Positions 8,306 through 16,294 of a stretch of 64,000 bases of DNA are shown here, in pieces. The stretch covers positions 11,899 to 75,898 of the forward strand of contig JACPQY010000083.1 in assembly GCA_016190245.1 (NCBI GenBank), given 5' to 3'. Positions within the stretch are counted from its first letter, which is position 1. Each line of letters starts with the position of its first letter. The notes under the pieces are model-generated. The model was not told where the DNA came from, did not search any database, and was given only the letters and a program-made list of their open reading frames with translations. This DNA is from Nitrospirota bacterium (GTDB lineage: Bacteria; JACPQY01). The position numbers were made by a program, and so were the translations under genes.

Positions 8306-8554
8306 GCGCGCGAGTCAGCGCGCGACGCGAACAGTTCTTATCGCTGGCCGGGCGGAGCCAGGCAGCTCCAGCGTTCGCGGAGCGCGCAGCGCGCCGCGAA
8401 CATCTCCTTTTAACCTTATTCTGCTGCGTGGCTGAAGGCTAGGGGAATCAGGCTAGGTTGTCAAGTCTGATGGTCTTGGAAAGAGCATGGGAATGGGGTA
8501 TTCTCTACTTTGTAGTTAGAAATATGTGATTATGCGGAGGCAACCCATTCGTAG
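8306..8554 (-). other. ORF-less structured cassette and probable attI region
   Basis: Two similar hairpins lie in tandem at about 8299-8340 and 8370-8404, each with GTTCGCG and CGCGAAC-like arms and CGCTGGA on one side. No convincing gene is present; a 17-codon minus-strand ORF with GGAG is the only candidate. TTTTAAC at 8408-8414 could be the junction of attI with the first cassette. The AT-richer stretch 8415-8554 up to the integrase start should hold attI, the cassette promoter and the intI promoter, but I cannot place these exactly. Confidence 0.45.
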
Positions 8555-9850
8555 ATGAGAACTACACTCAAGGGTTTTGAGGTGTATCTGGCACGATCCG
8601 GCACCGCAACGGCTCATCAGCTCCCCTACTACCTCAAGTGGGTCGCAGACGGCTACACCTTCCTGGAACTGGACGAGAGCGTACCCCTCAACACCGATCA
8701 GAAACGCCGGTTCCTCTCCCACCTCGCCAAGTCTCACGAAGACTGGCAGGTGAGGCAGGCAGAAACGGCCATGCGCCACTACCAGTACTTCCTCAGCGGG
8801 CAGCAGGAGAAGACCCCGGCCGAGGCGGCGGCCTCGGACGAGTGGCAGGCCCTCGAATCGCGCATGCGTGAGGCCCTTCGGCTCCGCCACCGGTCGCTCA
8901 GCACGGAGAAGACGTACCTCATCTGGCTGCGCGGGTTCAGGTCCTTCCTGCGGACCAAGGACCCCGGGGCGGTGGACGGCAAGGATCTCCAGAACTACCT
9001 CAGCCATCTCGCCGTCGAGAGGAAGGTTTCCGCCTCTACTCAGAACCAGGCGCTGAACGCGATCGTGTTCCTGTTCCGCCATGTGCTCGACCAGAACATC
9101 GAGGGCGAACTCGACGCGGTGCGCGCCTACCCGCGCAGGCGCCTCCCCGTGGTCCTCACGCCGCGCGAATTGCACTCCCTCTTCGACCAGCTCAAGGGAT
9201 CGCACAAGCTCATGGCCAGGCTGATCTACGGCTGCGGTCTCCGAATCCAGGAGTGCCTGGATCTCAGGATAAAGGACGTTGATCTCGAACAGAACGTGGT
9301 GATCGTCCGGGCCGGGAAAGGCGACAAGGACCTGCCTGCCCGCCACAACCGGCACGGCGGGCCTGCCGAAGCGGCGCAGGCAGGCCGCCGGACCGTTCTC
9401 CCCGAGTCGCTGAAGGACGACCTGATCCGGCACATCGCCCAGGTGAGAAGCCTGTACGAAGGGGACCGGGCAAAGGAGCTAAACGGGGTCTATCTGCCCG
9501 AGGCGCTGGAACGGAAATACCCGAATGCCGGAAAGGAGTGGGCGTGGTTCTGGCTGTTCCCTTCGAGGTCTCTTGCCGTCGATCCCCGCGCGAACGTTGT
9601 GAGGCGGCATCACATCCATATCGCGGCGCTCCAGAAGGCGTTCAAGGCGGCCATCGGCAAGGCGGGCATCGCGAAGCACGCAACCGTGCACACGCTGCGG
9701 CACAGTTTCGCCACGCACCTGCTGGAAAGGGGCTATGACATCCGGACGATCCAGGAGTTGCTCGGGCATCGCAATCTCCAGACGACGATGATCTACACGC
9801 ACGTGGCGACAAAGAACATCCTCGGGGTGAAGAGCCCGCTGGATGGGTGA
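8555..9850 (+). CDS. intI: Integron integrase IntI (tyrosine recombinase)
   Basis: A 431-residue tyrosine recombinase with catalytic R230 (GCGLRIQEC), K255 (GKGDKD), H379 and R382 (HTLRHSF), H405 (LGHRN) and Y414 (IYTHV). The integron-specific insert is present at about 315-355 ([27 protein letters not shown]), which separates IntI from XerC/D. Residues 106-431 parallel IntI1 of about 337 residues. The first 95 or so residues are an extra domain resembling a second core-binding helix bundle. Residues 260-278 are an in-frame insertion encoded by a palindrome. The enzyme excises and inserts cassettes at attC and attI. It is divergent from the cassettes, the standard layout. Confidence 0.95.
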   Translation: MRTTLKGFEVYLARSGTATAHQLPYYLKWVADGYTFLELDESVPLNTDQKRRFLSHLAKSHEDWQVRQAETAMRHYQYFLSGQQEKTPAEAAASDEWQALESRMREALRLRHRSLSTEKTYLIWLRGFRSFLRTKDPGAVDGKDLQNYLSHLAVERKVSASTQNQALNAIVFLFRHVLDQNIEGELDAVRAYPRRRLPVVLTPRELHSLFDQLKGSHKLMARLIYGCGLRIQECLDLRIKDVDLEQNVVIVRAGKGDKDLPARHNRHGGPAEAAQAGRRTVLPESLKDDLIRHIAQVRSLYEGDRAKELNGVYLPEALERKYPNAGKEWAWFWLFPSRSLAVDPRANVVRRHHIHIAALQKAFKAAIGKAGIAKHATVHTLRHSFATHLLERGYDIRTIQELLGHRNLQTTMIYTHVATKNILGVKSPLDG

Positions 9851-9904
9851 GCGGGAAGGCCCGTCGCGGGGGCAAAGTCTTGCCTTTGCGCGTCCCAGAC
9901 GGCG

Positions 9905-10007
9905 CGATTCGGCGGCCGCCGAATCGTGAGCCCGTGACCCAGGGAACCCGTGAACCAGAGAGACTGGTTTCGCGGTCTCGGGATCACGGGTTCACGGCGT
10001 CACACTT
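9905..10007. repeat. Hairpin repeat between convergent intI and echA
   Basis: GGAACCCGTGAACC and GGATCACGGGTTCACGG form an inverted repeat with GAGACTGGTTTCGCGGTCTC nested inside. The same type of sequence follows the echA remnant at 4800. It lies between two convergent genes, so it may act as a bidirectional terminator, but its presence in several places marks it as a dispersed repeat. Confidence 0.55.
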
Positions 10008-10805
10008 CTACCGTCCCTTCCATTGCGGCGGGCGCTTCTGGAAAAAGGCCATGACCCCTTCCACCATGTCCTCGGCCAAGCCGTTGATCGTGAGCGCACC
10101 GTTCATGTATTCGAGGCCTGACTCAAAATCCATGTCGCTCATGGCGTAGAACGCCCGGCGCCCGAGGCGCAGGATGACGGGACTCTTGGAGGCGAGCTTC
10201 TGCGCGAGTTCCGTCACGGCCTCGTCGAGCTTCTCCGGCGGCACCACCCGGTTGACCAACCCGATGGCCTTGGCTTCGTCCGCGCCGATCCGGTCGCCGG
10301 TCAGCACCAGCTCGAGGAGCTTCTTGCGCGGCACGCTGCGCGAGAGCGTGACCAGGATAACGTAGGGGAACAGGCCGATGTTGATCTCCGGCGTGCCGAA
10401 CTGGGAGTTCGACGAGGCCACCACGAGGTCGCATCCCGCCATGAGCCCCAGGCCACCCGCCAGGGCGTATCCGTTCACGCGGGCCACGATCGGCTTGGAT
10501 AGATCGCGCATCTTGAGAAAGAGGCGCACGAACGAACGGCTCATTTCGTGCCGCTGGATCGGCGTGGGCATCTCGCCGGACATCCCCCCCCCCATGAGGT
10601 CGGCCCCGGCGCAGAACGCCTTGTCGCCCGCGCCGGTGAGCACCACCACCCGCACGTCCGGCTGGCGCTCCGCTTCCTCGAAGGCCAGGTTCAGCTCTTC
10701 AATAACCTTCGGCGAAAGCGCGTTGCGCGCCTCCGGCCGGTTGATGGCGATCGTCGCGATGCCGTCGCGGACGGACCAGAGGAGGGTCTCAAACGTGGTT
10801 GTCAT
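10008..10805 (-). CDS. Enoyl-CoA hydratase/isomerase family protein
   Basis: A 265-residue crotonase-fold protein starting at ATG 10805 (MTTTFETLLWSV), preferred over the longer ORF start because it matches the family N-terminus. It has INRPEARNALSP, the oxyanion-hole segments AFCAGADL and ARVNGYALAGGLGL, and FGTPEINIGLFPY. The C-terminal KRPPQWKGR is typical. Glu residues near GLGLMAGCDL are not the pair used by classic hydratases, so the exact reaction on the acyl-CoA is open. It is followed by a dispersed repeat and preceded 61 bp away by an SCP2 gene in the same direction, consistent with a lipid-metabolism operon. Confidence 0.85.
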   Translation of the reverse strand: MTTTFETLLWSVRDGIATIAINRPEARNALSPKVIEELNLAFEEAERQPDVRVVVLTGAGDKAFCAGADLMGGGMSGEMPTPIQRHEMSRSFVRLFLKMRDLSKPIVARVNGYALAGGLGLMAGCDLVVASSNSQFGTPEINIGLFPYVILVTLSRSVPRKKLLELVLTGDRIGADEAKAIGLVNRVVPPEKLDEAVTELAQKLASKSPVILRLGRRAFYAMSDMDFESGLEYMNGALTINGLAEDMVEGVMAFFQKRPPQWKGR

Positions 10806-10866
10806 GGTCACCCAGAAGGCAGACTCCCCCCGCCGCACGGGGGAAAGTCCGCTTCGAAGCCTTCGG

Positions 10867-11307
10867 TCAGCTCGTACCCAGGATGGAGCCGAGCCTCATG
10901 GCCAGGCTCATGTCGCCCTGGATGCGCAGCTTGCCCTGCATGAACGCGGCCTGGGGATTGAGGGTGCCCGCGTTCATGGCCTTCCAGTCGTCGGCCTTCA
11001 TGGAAATCGTGCACTGGGCCGGGTCGGGAGTGCCGGACGTGGTCGTCAGGTTTCCATCAGCCAGCTTGATCTGCCACTGGCCACCGCCTTCGCCGTCGAT
11101 GTTGAACTGGTAGACGGCCTTCACGCCCTTCAGCTTCTCCGCAGCCTGGGGATTCTTCGAGTATCCATAGGGAAGGATGACCTCGAAGACCTGCTTGGGC
11201 GTGGCATCCTTCGACTTGGCGCGCAGCGCGGCACGGTCCGTGCCGGCACCGTCGATGATCTGTTTGATCTCGTCCGCAGACGATTGGGGGGTAATCACAT
11301 CAGCCAT
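10867..11307 (-). CDS. SCP2 sterol-binding domain protein
   Basis: A 146-residue protein with the SCP2 pattern: GVKAVYQFNIDGEGGGQW early, TISMKADDWKAM in the middle and AFMQGKLRIQGDMSLAMRL at the end. SCP2 domains form a hydrophobic cavity that binds lipids or acyl-CoA. It is upstream of echA in the same direction, so the two are probably co-transcribed and handle fatty acyl substrates. Start ATG 11307 has GGAGGC just upstream. Confidence 0.88.
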   Translation of the reverse strand: MADVITPQSSADEIKQIIDGAGTDRAALRAKSKDATPKQVFEVILPYGYSKNPQAAEKLKGVKAVYQFNIDGEGGGQWQIKLADGNLTTTSGTPDPAQCTISMKADDWKAMNAGTLNPQAAFMQGKLRIQGDMSLAMRLGSILGTS

Positions 11308-11673
11308 GTTGCCTCCTTATCTCGGGCCTGACTATCATCGGTCCAAGAGCTTGTCAAGAATCCCGGGCAGGATTCAGAAAGTGCCCCACTTGCACCGATA
11401 GCCCCCTGTGGAAATTGCTTCTCCGCCGGCCGGCGGATCGCCATGACGGCTTCTTCTTGTCATCGCGAGTCAGCCATCGACGGAAAGGGGCAGCCTGTCC
11501 GCCCACTGGCGGATGGCGATCTCAAGTTGGGGAATCTCAGGGCGGGATTGGCCAACCGGACAGATTGACCCGCAGGGGCAGAACGCTTACGATTCCCGCC
11601 AGGAGGCAACGCATGGCCCCCCTCCGCGGCGGAGGCGGGTCGCTGAGGCGGTTTCCCCCAGACCCTTGCACTG
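11308..11673. other. Intergenic region between divergent genes
   Basis: 366 bp without a credible gene. It should contain the divergent promoters for the SCP2/echA operon and for larC. Short GC palindromes are visible (TCCGCCGGCCGGCGGA near 11423 and GTCCGCCCACTGGCGGAT near 11497), members of the dispersed TCCGCC-GGCGGA repeat type seen elsewhere in the window. Confidence 0.4.
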
Positions 11674-12909
11674 GTGAAAGTCCTTTATCTCGATTGTTTC
11701 TCCGGCCTGAGCGGCGACATGTTCCTCTCGGGCTTGGTGGATCTCGGCCTTTCCCCTGCCGTGTTGGAGGCTGGGTTGCGCAAACTCAAGCTGGGGCCCT
11801 TCCGGATGCGCTTCCCCCATGTTCACCAGAAAGCCATCCGCGCACGCCGCCTCAACCTCCGGCTCCCACACTCCACTTCAACGCACCACGGTGCAGGCGA
11901 CCATCTCGGGCACACCCACCGCTCGCACCGATCCATCGTAGCCCTGATCCGTCGCAGCGGATTGGCGAAAGGCGTCCAGGAGAAGGCCCTCGCGGTCTTC
12001 CGCGTGCTGGCGGAAGCCGAGGGGAAAGTACACGGACTGGAGCCGCACCGTGTTGAGTTCCACGAAGTGGGAGCGATCGATTCCCTGATTGACATCGTCG
12101 GGGCGGCGATCGGGCTGGAAGAACTCGGGATCGAGAAGGTCTATGCCTCACCCCTCCCGCTCGGCTCGGGGCTGGTGGAAACCCGCCACGGCACATACCC
12201 GGTCCCGGCCCCTGCAACGCTCGAGTTGATGCGAGGCCTGCCCACGCGGAACCACCCCGAGCCGGGAGAGTGGACGACGCCGACGGGCGCCGCGCTCGTT
12301 CGCGCGCTTGCCGAGGTGACCCCCGCTTTTCCCACCTTCCGTATCGAGCGGATCGGATACGGTTCGGGAACGCGGCCGGGACGCGCGCTTCCCAATGTGG
12401 TCCGAATGGTCTTGGGCACCGAACCGGCTCGCCCGGGCGCCACCGACCTCGAACGCGACGAGGTCTGGGTGCTCGAGACGAATCTGGACGATCTCAGCCC
12501 GGAACTGGTCCCCGCCGTCACGGACCGCCTCTTCCAGGAGGGCGCCCTGGACGTGCAGATCTTCTCCACCCACATGAAGCACGGGCGCCCCGGCTTCATG
12601 ATCCAAATCCTGGCCCACGCCGGGGCGCGGGACGCCCTTGCGCAACTCCTGTTGGAGGAAACGCCCACGCTGGGCGTGCGATTCCACCGCGCGGAACGGA
12701 TCAAGTTGAAAAGGCGGCACGTGCGCGTCACCACCCGCTTCGGTGAGATCCGTGCCAAGGTTTCGGCGCGAAACGGGGAGATCCTGACGGTGAAGGCCGA
12801 AGTCGAGGACCTCGCGCGGGCGGCCTCCAGTGCCGGTCTCCCGCTGCGGCGGGTGAGGGACGAGGTGGACCGGCTACTCGCGGCGCGCTTCAGTCCCAGG
12901 CGCCCGTGA
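11674..12909 (+). CDS. larC: LarC, nickel insertion protein for the pincer cofactor
   Basis: A 411-residue protein with the LarC/DUF111 signature: YLDCFSGLSGDMFLSGLVDLG at the start (DCFSGxSGDM), a His-rich stretch (THHGAGDHLGHTHRSH), RVEFHEVGAIDSLIDIVG, EWTTPTGAAL and VLETNLDDLSPE. LarC uses CTP to insert nickel into the pincer nucleotide cofactor of LarA-type enzymes. Both halves are in one frame with no frameshift, unlike the split larC1/larC2 of Lactobacillus. GTG start. A LarA-family gene occurs at 62529, far away. The last four bases overlap the sensor-kinase gene. Confidence 0.92.
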   Translation: MKVLYLDCFSGLSGDMFLSGLVDLGLSPAVLEAGLRKLKLGPFRMRFPHVHQKAIRARRLNLRLPHSTSTHHGAGDHLGHTHRSHRSIVALIRRSGLAKGVQEKALAVFRVLAEAEGKVHGLEPHRVEFHEVGAIDSLIDIVGAAIGLEELGIEKVYASPLPLGSGLVETRHGTYPVPAPATLELMRGLPTRNHPEPGEWTTPTGAALVRALAEVTPAFPTFRIERIGYGSGTRPGRALPNVVRMVLGTEPARPGATDLERDEVWVLETNLDDLSPELVPAVTDRLFQEGALDVQIFSTHMKHGRPGFMIQILAHAGARDALAQLLLEETPTLGVRFHRAERIKLKRRHVRVTTRFGEIRAKVSARNGEILTVKAEVEDLARAASSAGLPLRRVRDEVDRLLAARFSPRRP

Positions 12910-15836
12910 GAGCTTCCCCACTTCCCCTCGGCGCGGACCAAGCCATCGCCGCCCGGGTCGCCGTGGCCGTGCGACTCGGCGTGGCCACCGGTATGCTCGG
13001 CCTCTTCTTCCTCGCCCAGGCCGTGCGGATCTCCGGCCTCCCCACGTGGGCCTCCTTCTTCCCCTACTACTACTGCGCCTACGCGCTTGCCCAGCTCTAC
13101 CCACTCAGGTGCTCCCGGCGCGGGCGCCGCCCCCACTCGCTCTTCCAGGCCTTCAACCACACCGTAGACTCGGTCGCCCTGACGCTGCTCGTGTTCTACA
13201 CGGGGGGCCTGTACAGCCCGTTCCTGTTCGTCTACATCCTCGGCTACCTCGCCGCGTCCATCCTCGAGCGCGCACGAAGCGCACTGCTCATCGGCCTCGT
13301 CCAAGGCCTTCTCTTCACGCTGATGGGGATCGGTCAGACGTTGGGCTGGTTACCCATCCACGCCCTCCCCAGGGTGGACCCGGAGGCCACGAACGCGCGC
13401 ACGGCCTTTGCCTTTCTGATGGTGTTCTTCCTGGGCGCTGCGAACCTTGTGGTCGTCTATTTGTTCCGCCGGATAAGACTCTCCGAGGCACATAGCACGA
13501 GGCAGTACCAGAAGCTGAACACCCTCTACGCGCTGACCCGCACCCTCCTCGGGGAGCAATCCCTGGCCCAGAAGACGGAACGCATCTGCGAGACGGTGGC
13601 CTCCGGGCTGGGTTTCCAGTTCGGGTGCATCTTTCTCTACAACGAAGAACGCGACACGCTCGACTTCTGCTCCTGCTCGCCCCCTGCCTACAAGGACTGG
13701 ATGGAGGGTGTGCTCGGCATGTCCCTCCCCCGCATGCGCGTGAAGCTGGACCGCACCGACCACCTCCTCGTTACGGCCGTTCAGAACAGGACCTTCTACG
13801 CGACGCGCGACATGCGCGAGCTCCAGGCGGTGGTCGAGCCCCCGGTGCCCGAGTCCGCCTATGAGGCGCTCCTCAGCGGCCTGGGACGCGCCCAACTCTA
13901 TGCGGTTCCTCTCGCCGAAGGCGAGCGTTTGATCGGCGTTCTCGGTTGCATCGGCTCGGATGCGCCCCTGGCGCCCGAGGACCGCGACACGCTGATCTCC
14001 TGCGCCGACGCCGCGGCCCTGGCCATCGGCAACGCCCAGACGATGCACAACCTGCGAACCAGTCATCGGGAACTGGAGGAAAGTCTGGAAGACCTGTGGG
14101 TCACCACGGACAAGCTCAAGGCGTCCCACGAGCGGATCCATGCCCAGTCCCGCGATCTGGTACGCTCCCAGCATGAGGTGGAGGAATCCGAGCGGGAGTT
14201 GGAGGGGGTGTACCGTTCCCTCGAACTGAAGCACCGGCATTTCCAGTCCGCCGTGGATATCGCGCAGAGCCTCCACGCCCTCACGGACCCCGACCATCTC
14301 GCAGCCGAGTTCGCCACCCTCCTCAGCCGCGTCTTCCCCGGTTGGAAATCCGCCGTGTTCCTGAATCGGAATCACCGATTCGTCCCCGCGGGTGCAGCCG
14401 GGTTCGACGGCCACGCGCTTCCTGAGATCCTTGAATCCGAAGTCCACGAAGCATTGGGGTCCGCACCGACCGGAGAGGTGCTCGAAATCCACGCCGACCA
14501 ATGGAACGGCCGACTCCCCGTGACTCCGGGCACGGATTCCGGGTGCGCGATGCCGATCCGGATCGCCTCCGAATGGATGGGTCTCTTTTATTTCGAGGGC
14601 GGGCAGAAGGCCGAGTGCGGTGAGGACGAAAGGTCGCTCCTCCTCCTTCTGGCCCACCAATTCGGCCTCGCCCTCAAGAACGCCCTTCACCTCGGGCAGG
14701 CGCTCTTCTACAAGAACTACCTCGAGAACCTCCTAGAGAACGCGCGAGCCGTCGTCCTCGTTCTGAACCACCAGGGACGCGTCCAACTCTTCAACCGCTA
14801 TGCTGAAGAACAGACCGGCTACCGCCGAGACGAGGTGGTCGGCAAGCACGCCGCGCGGCTGTTCGTCGCAGAGGATCGGCGTGAGGACTTCATGCAGAGG
14901 TTCACGGATCTGGTCCAGGCCAAGTCCCTGGGCACCCTGCAGGGGGAATTCCGGACCAAGAGGGGCCGGACGCGCAAGACCGTCATCACCATCATCCCCG
15001 TGCTCGACGCGCAGGGCGAGGTGCAGCAGACCATCCTCATGGGGGAAGACCTTACGCGCATCCGGGAGCTCGAGCAGCAGGTGATCGAGGCGGGGCGCCT
15101 CGCCGCCCTGGGCCAGCTCGCCGCCGCGGTGGCCCACGATCTGAGCAATCCCATCACGGTCATGAGTTCCCAACTGGAGCTGTTGAAAGACGACGTGGCG
15201 GCACACCTCCCCAAGGCCTCGGGCCGGATCCAGAAGGCTCAGGCTGCCTCAGAACACGTCCGGCTCCTCATCGACAATCTCATGAGCTACGCGAAGCCCG
15301 GCCTCGAACGCCGCCTCCGCCTCAGTCTCAACGAAGTTGTCCGCGAGGCGCTCGCCTTGTCCGACTACGAGATTCGCCGTGGCGGGGTCAAGATCAAGCC
15401 GGAGCTGGATGAGAGCCTCCCCAGAGTCTCCGGTGTCAAGGGCGAGCTCCAGCAGGTCGTTCTGAATCTGCTCGTGAACGCCAACCGCGCCATCCGCGAG
15501 TTCGCCTCGCAGGCCAGGAAAAACGAACATCACGGGGAGATCGGCGTGAGGACCCGGCGCATGGATGAGGCTCACGTCTGCCTGAGCGTGGAGGACAACG
15601 GGATCGGCATCAAGGCCGACCTTCTCGAGAGGATTTTCGAGCCGTTCTACACGACGTGGTCCACCGGGGAGGGCAGTGGCCTGGGGCTCGCCGCGGTCCG
15701 CCGGATCGTGGAGCGCCACTCGGGCCGTGTCGAGGTCGAGAGCACCCATCTCAAGGGAAGCCGGTTCGACGTCGTTCTCCCGATCGAAGGCGCCCCGTCG
15801 CCCACCCCTGTTGACAAGCCGGCCGGGGCGGGGTGA
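12906..15836 (+). CDS. Multidomain sensor histidine kinase (membrane, GAF, PAS)
   Basis: 976 residues from GTG 12906, overlapping larC by 4 bp. In order: five or six predicted membrane helices (about 15-190), a GAF-like domain (about 210-385), a coiled coil rich in Glu/Leu (about 385-450), a second GAF-like domain (about 455-600), a PAS domain (about 610-720), a dimerisation helix with phospho-acceptor His in AAAVAHDLSNPI (about 740), and a kinase ATPase domain (N box LLVNANRAI, DNGIGIK, GEGSGLGLAAVRRIV). It should autophosphorylate in response to an unknown signal. No response regulator gene is adjacent, so the partner is elsewhere. Coupling to larC may be only positional. Confidence 0.88.
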   Translation: MRASPLPLGADQAIAARVAVAVRLGVATGMLGLFFLAQAVRISGLPTWASFFPYYYCAYALAQLYPLRCSRRGRRPHSLFQAFNHTVDSVALTLLVFYTGGLYSPFLFVYILGYLAASILERARSALLIGLVQGLLFTLMGIGQTLGWLPIHALPRVDPEATNARTAFAFLMVFFLGAANLVVVYLFRRIRLSEAHSTRQYQKLNTLYALTRTLLGEQSLAQKTERICETVASGLGFQFGCIFLYNEERDTLDFCSCSPPAYKDWMEGVLGMSLPRMRVKLDRTDHLLVTAVQNRTFYATRDMRELQAVVEPPVPESAYEALLSGLGRAQLYAVPLAEGERLIGVLGCIGSDAPLAPEDRDTLISCADAAALAIGNAQTMHNLRTSHRELEESLEDLWVTTDKLKASHERIHAQSRDLVRSQHEVEESERELEGVYRSLELKHRHFQSAVDIAQSLHALTDPDHLAAEFATLLSRVFPGWKSAVFLNRNHRFVPAGAAGFDGHALPEILESEVHEALGSAPTGEVLEIHADQWNGRLPVTPGTDSGCAMPIRIASEWMGLFYFEGGQKAECGEDERSLLLLLAHQFGLALKNALHLGQALFYKNYLENLLENARAVVLVLNHQGRVQLFNRYAEEQTGYRRDEVVGKHAARLFVAEDRREDFMQRFTDLVQAKSLGTLQGEFRTKRGRTRKTVITIIPVLDAQGEVQQTILMGEDLTRIRELEQQVIEAGRLAALGQLAAAVAHDLSNPITVMSSQLELLKDDVAAHLPKASGRIQKAQAASEHVRLLIDNLMSYAKPGLERRLRLSLNEVVREALALSDYEIRRGGVKIKPELDESLPRVSGVKGELQQVVLNLLVNANRAIREFASQARKNEHHGEIGVRTRRMDEAHVCLSVEDNGIGIKADLLERIFEPFYTTWSTGEGSGLGLAAVRRIVERHSGRVEVESTHLKGSRFDVVLPIEGAPSPTPVDKPAGAG

Positions 15837-16122
15837 AATACGCAGGATGGCTGTTCGTATGGATGCCGCCGCTCGCCACGCCCCCACGACGTGAGCATTC
15901 CCTCCCCCCTCGTTTGCGTTCTGTGAAGTCCGCCTACCTCCCGTGCGGGGCAACCCGCATCGTTTCCGTTGATGATGTGCGGTCCGCGGGGTCCCTTCCA
16001 CAACCGGGGGGAAGAGTACGGAGGGCCACGCCCCGTCGTGGACTGGTCGGACGCGACGGAGCGCGTCCATCCAGAAACCCCGGGCACGTCTTTCAGCCCC
16101 ACCGTCGCGCGCGAAATGACTG

Positions 16123-16196
16123 GGGCGATTAGCTCAGTTGGCTAGAGCACTTGCTCGACACGCAAGGGGTCAGAGGTTCAAGTCCTCTATCGCCCA
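16123..16196 (+). tRNA. tRNA-Val (anticodon GAC)
   Basis: A complete cloverleaf: acceptor GGGCGAT pairs with ATCGCCC, D arm GCTC/GAGC, anticodon stem CTTGC/GCAAG around loop TCGACAC (anticodon GAC), and T arm AGAGG/CCTCT with loop TTCAAGT. 74 nt including the discriminator A. CCA is not encoded. The 286 bp between the sensor kinase and this tRNA hold no gene I can support. Confidence 0.95.
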
Positions 16197-16294
16197 TCCT
16201 CCGTCGCTCGCCGATCCCGATCGCTCACAGCCGCTCATGAGTCGAACACTTTGAGCACGCCACTCCCGAGCCACAATCGCGTGCGCGTCTGACG

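Noticed and set aside
8515-8521. GTTAGAA as an attI core site next to intI
   Set aside because: It is on the strand opposite to that expected for leftward cassettes and lacks partner boxes; left unassigned.
12141-13304. 387-codon minus-strand ORF opposite larC and the sensor kinase
   Set aside because: High GC produces long antisense frames; both sense genes are certain and the antisense product has no domain pattern.
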